Assembly: GCA_001630475.1 (NCBI GenBank)
Contig: KV419412.1
Span: 270,867-334,866, forward strand
Source: Sistotremastrum niveocremeum HHB9708
Lineage: Eukaryota > Basidiomycota > Agaricomycetes > Sistotremastrales > Sistotremastraceae
Reading direction: 5' to 3'
Length of the DNA stretch: 64,000 nucleotides
The notes under the pieces are model-generated. The model worked only from the letters and a program-made list of their open reading frames with translations, had not been told where the DNA came from and made no database searches. The position numbers were made by a program, and so were the translations under genes. This document shows, in pieces, positions 61,350-64,000 of this stretch; positions within the stretch are counted from its first letter, which is position 1; every line of letters starts with the position of its first letter.

Positions 61350-63559
61350 AGGACAAAATTTATTTTTTGTATTCAATTCTCCTTCGCGTCCTCCTATCTC
61401 ACTGCGACTGAAAGGCCATACGGTTTTGCTCGGCCCTGCGAGCGAAAGGAGCTGCACACAGTTATGCTTCGCTCCAACTTCGCTCTTTATAATTTATTTC
61501 ATATACTCGGGCAAGTACTCGGGATTCCGAGCCTTCTTTCTAGGTAGTTGTAGAATTGTTGGTAGACAAATTGAGCTACAGACACTACATAGAGTATCAT
61601 TCTCAATTCCTTCTCTTGTAAATGTCAACATGTTGATTGAAGTGGCCTTCGTCGCATGTTGCTTCATCCAATGGCTTCATCGACGTCTTGAATACTGCTT
61701 AGTCAGCGTTCCACTTCACTTGATTAACCCCCTCTGAACCCTCAGGCAGCTTTCAACGCACGAGACATCTATAAACACTTCAACTCTCAACCACATTTCC
61801 ACTCAAAACCTTCATACGAACAAGCAAGGTCCATCTCGATGCGCGAAGAAATCTCAGTCGGCTGCCGGAGACTCAGACCTCGATGCTTTGCTCGATGCTC
61901 CCGACTATCAGAGACCGTAAAGATTTCTCGACCCCTACGGGACAGGTCACTCTGAAGATCTTCATCCTCAAGACTTGAAATTCCAATCCAGGAGTGCACT
62001 GCAAATGTCTGCAATAGCAAGGACTGGCATCAACAATTGAAAGAGCACGCATGTCGAGGTACGTCTTGATCATAGCTTTCTTCATTTAACCTATGTATTG
62101 ATTATGTATGCTGTCAGATCTAGTGATGATGATGATTTCGTAGGTATGCATCAGTACTTCTGCGAGGATTTTTCGAACGAGTTGCTGGACGGCTTCTTAG
62201 TTTCCGATGCCCTATGTTATCGTTGGGTAGGGGTTGAATTTACTTCTTTGAGCGAGGGTCTAAGTGCGATCTTCTGAAAGGTACGTCATGGCGTCACCCG
62301 CCGTCAAGCTTGGTTCATGATCCATTCATCTTTATAGCGACCTCCTTACTGCTGGCTGGGACACCCGTAGCCGCAGATCGAACATCGTCAATTTCCTCCA
62401 CACGAGCCAATCGAAGTCCTCGGACGATTCCCTCACCGCATCCCGTCTTAAACTCATTGATCATGTTGCTGGGGCGACGGAATCAGAGCAGACTTCGACC
62501 GCATGTTCAAGAGTCCAAAGGATCGTACCCGGACTCTGTACACCTCGGCTTCGCTCTCCATCCTCTGTCGATTTCTTGCCGATCATTAGTTAGATCCTCT
62601 GGTCTTCAATATTGAGCGGTATTGAGTGACTTTCTGGAGAGCAGAACCATCACTTGCGAATCCCTCGAGGACGAAATTCGGATGTCAGCAATTATACACC
62701 CATTTGTTCTTGTCCTGTCCACCAGGTTAGTCCTGAAAGTCTATTTCTAACGACGCTTCAATTAAGTTCGTGTTCATTTCAGATGGAGATAGCTGTCAGC
62801 TTCGACAGCGGTAATATCAGCTGCGGTACGTCCAACTTCTTCTTATCACTTCGTCTTCTTGGCCTCATACTAGTCGGCTTGCAGAGATAACGAACCGTGC
62901 AGCCCGCTTGCTTAAGGTCTCCCATGCAGCATGGCATAACAGGCTTCGAATCTCGCGGAATTGGCGTGGTCAAAGCATCCCCGTTGTATGGAACTGTGAT
63001 GGTGTCCAGATAGGTGCTCAACCCAGATGGCAGGTGCACATGCCGCGGCGAGACGAAAGAGAAAAATGACTGTGATGGAGACGGATATTACACACGATGA
63101 TAGAACTTAACAATGAGAACGACGGACGGATGGACTCGGGACTGCGACAAATTTGAAAAGAGCACACGATAGGTTCATGAGCAGAGAAATAATCAGTACA
63201 AACCTTTTACAGACTGAATGTTCGGCGCCTAATACTGGAAACGAAATAGCCGACCATCGCCATCATCATCGATTAGTAGCAGCTGTTGAGGACGCTGATA
63301 AGAGCAACGCCGTCTCACTCCAAGTAAAGCTTCGCCACCTCAGTTGGCTCCGCTGAACAAAGCCACTCCACGTTTCCTTCGTCCTTATCCAGCCAACCAA
63401 TGAGGGCTCGCCCAGACACCTCCTTCAGAACGCTTCTGTAATTTCTCCCAAAACTCTTGGATGCTCTATCATGATACGGAACCCGGTCGTTATCGCCGGG
63501 AGCAATGATGTATTGAAGGAGGATATGAGCCATGAGCGAGGAAGAAGCGTTTCGGAGGG
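61350..63559. other. Degenerate region, no gene called
   Basis: A plus-strand frame near 61745-61850 (RDIYKHFNSQPHFHSKPSYE) and one near 62165-62240 (MHQYFCEDFSNELLDGFLVS) look protein-like but are separated by stops and frameshifts. A minus-strand frame at 63315-63590 ends VEWLCSAEPTEVAKLYLE. These may be relics; no family is recognised. Confidence 0.35.
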
Positions 63560-63744
63560 AGATGGATGGATGGCATAGCTTGTGGCACACTCTCTCGAGT
63601 ACGGTGAGTCAGAGTCGTGCTTTTCTACTATCTCAATGAACTCATATCTTCTGATTTCCACATCATCAGATAATAGATCGCACCACGCAGAGACGACTGC
63701 TCTTTCGTTGCTACCGTTAATCCGCTGGCGATACGACTGAAGAA
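63560..63744 (+). repeat. Duplicated formamidase promoter
   Basis: Matches about 46830-47056 with the same order of short identical blocks, so the duplication included the promoter and not only the coding sequence. Confidence 0.65.
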
Positions 63745-64000
63745 ATGGCCATAGCTGCGAATTTGATTCCTCATTCCCGATAATCAAGGTCAGTTCGTAT
63801 CTCTCTCTCTAGCGATATAATCTGAATTTTAATTGATTTTCATAGGTCGAACCCTTCACGAGCCTATCCTCGGGAACTACGATGCATGAATATTCACTGA
63901 ACGACTGGTCGCGCATGAAATCCAGTCCTGCAAAACCTTCGTCAGTCGGTTCGATCTATGCTCCATCAAAACCACGAGTCTAAGGCTATTTTGGCAGACG
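63745..64000 (+). pseudogene. Decayed second copy of the formamidase gene (5' part)
   Basis: From about 63560 the DNA aligns with the promoter and first exons of the formamidase gene at 46830-47340. Shared blocks include CTACTATCTCAATGAACTCA, GACTGAAGAAATGG at the start codon, and AATCAAGGTCAG or CATCAAGGTCAG at the first donor. Exon 1 of this copy has one base fewer and runs into a stop (MAIAANLIPHSR). Exon 2 keeps GTCGAACCCTTCA, but its GTGAGC donor is changed to CGAGCC. Further on, the anchors AATCCAGTCCTGCA and ACGAGTCTAAGG match the intact copy. It continues beyond the window edge. Confidence 0.8.

Noticed and set aside
62310-62615. Frame with LLLAGTPVAAD suggesting a cytochrome P450 I-helix
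   Set aside because: No haem-binding Cys motif, ExxR or other P450 signature nearby; the resemblance is too short.

Overview
The window is genomic DNA of a filamentous basidiomycete, most likely a wood- or litter-decaying Agaricomycete. The evidence is many short (about 45-60 bp) GT-AG introns, small exons, tightly packed genes on both strands, a class II manganese peroxidase, a GH10 xylanase and a GH45/expansin-like secreted protein, together with a NACHT-WD40 NLR-like protein and UstYa-like proteins of the kind expanded in Agaricomycetes. Almost every gene is split, so coordinates below are start codon to stop codon including introns, re-read exon by exon against family patterns.

Layout. 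1-1523 (-): amino-acid permease running off the left edge. 1900-2470: TPR relic. 3002-4416 (-): manganese peroxidase. 4417-8194: gene-poor, holding a 761-bp element with perfect 49-bp terminal inverted repeats (7405-8165). 8195-10003 (-) ceramide synthase and 10195-11730 (+) PP2A methylesterase share a 191-bp divergent promoter. 12034-12336 (-): orphan. 12755-14128 (-): GH10 xylanase. 15765-16720 (-): UstYa/DUF3328 oxidase-like protein, divergent from a tiny secreted peptide (17382-17656, +). 18165-20753 (+): Rix7 AAA ATPase. 20920-24279 (+): arrestin-like protein with a TA-flanked TIR element inserted in its coding region. 24704-26366 (-): F-box. 27179-28894 (-): RING-like, RGG-rich. 29059-30333 (+): aldo/keto reductase. 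30438-31572 (-): ankyrin protein Nas6/gankyrin. 31573-35369: gene-poor. 35370-37175 (-): second F-box-like protein. 38872-40888 (+): TFIIH subunit Tfb2. 41145-41937 (-): mitochondrial GGQ peptidyl-tRNA hydrolase. 44285-45124 (+): GH45/expansin-like secreted protein. 47057-49606 (+): formamidase. 49756-54011 (-): NLR-like NACHT-WD40 protein. 58637-61349 (+): MLKL-like four-helix-bundle/pseudokinase protein. 63745-64000 (+): 5' end of a broken second formamidase copy.

The most interesting part is the right quarter. A NACHT-WD40 STAND protein and an MLKL-like pseudokinase lie 4.6 kb apart in divergent orientation. They carry recognisably homologous N-terminal helical domains, and both genes have a phase-0 intron at the same residue of that domain. 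This has the form of a sensor/effector pair for regulated cell death, and it lies between an intact and a decayed copy of the formamidase gene. The second notable object is the TIR element in the arrestin gene: removing it with one TA restores the reading frame exactly, yet it also offers splice sites that would let it act as an intron.
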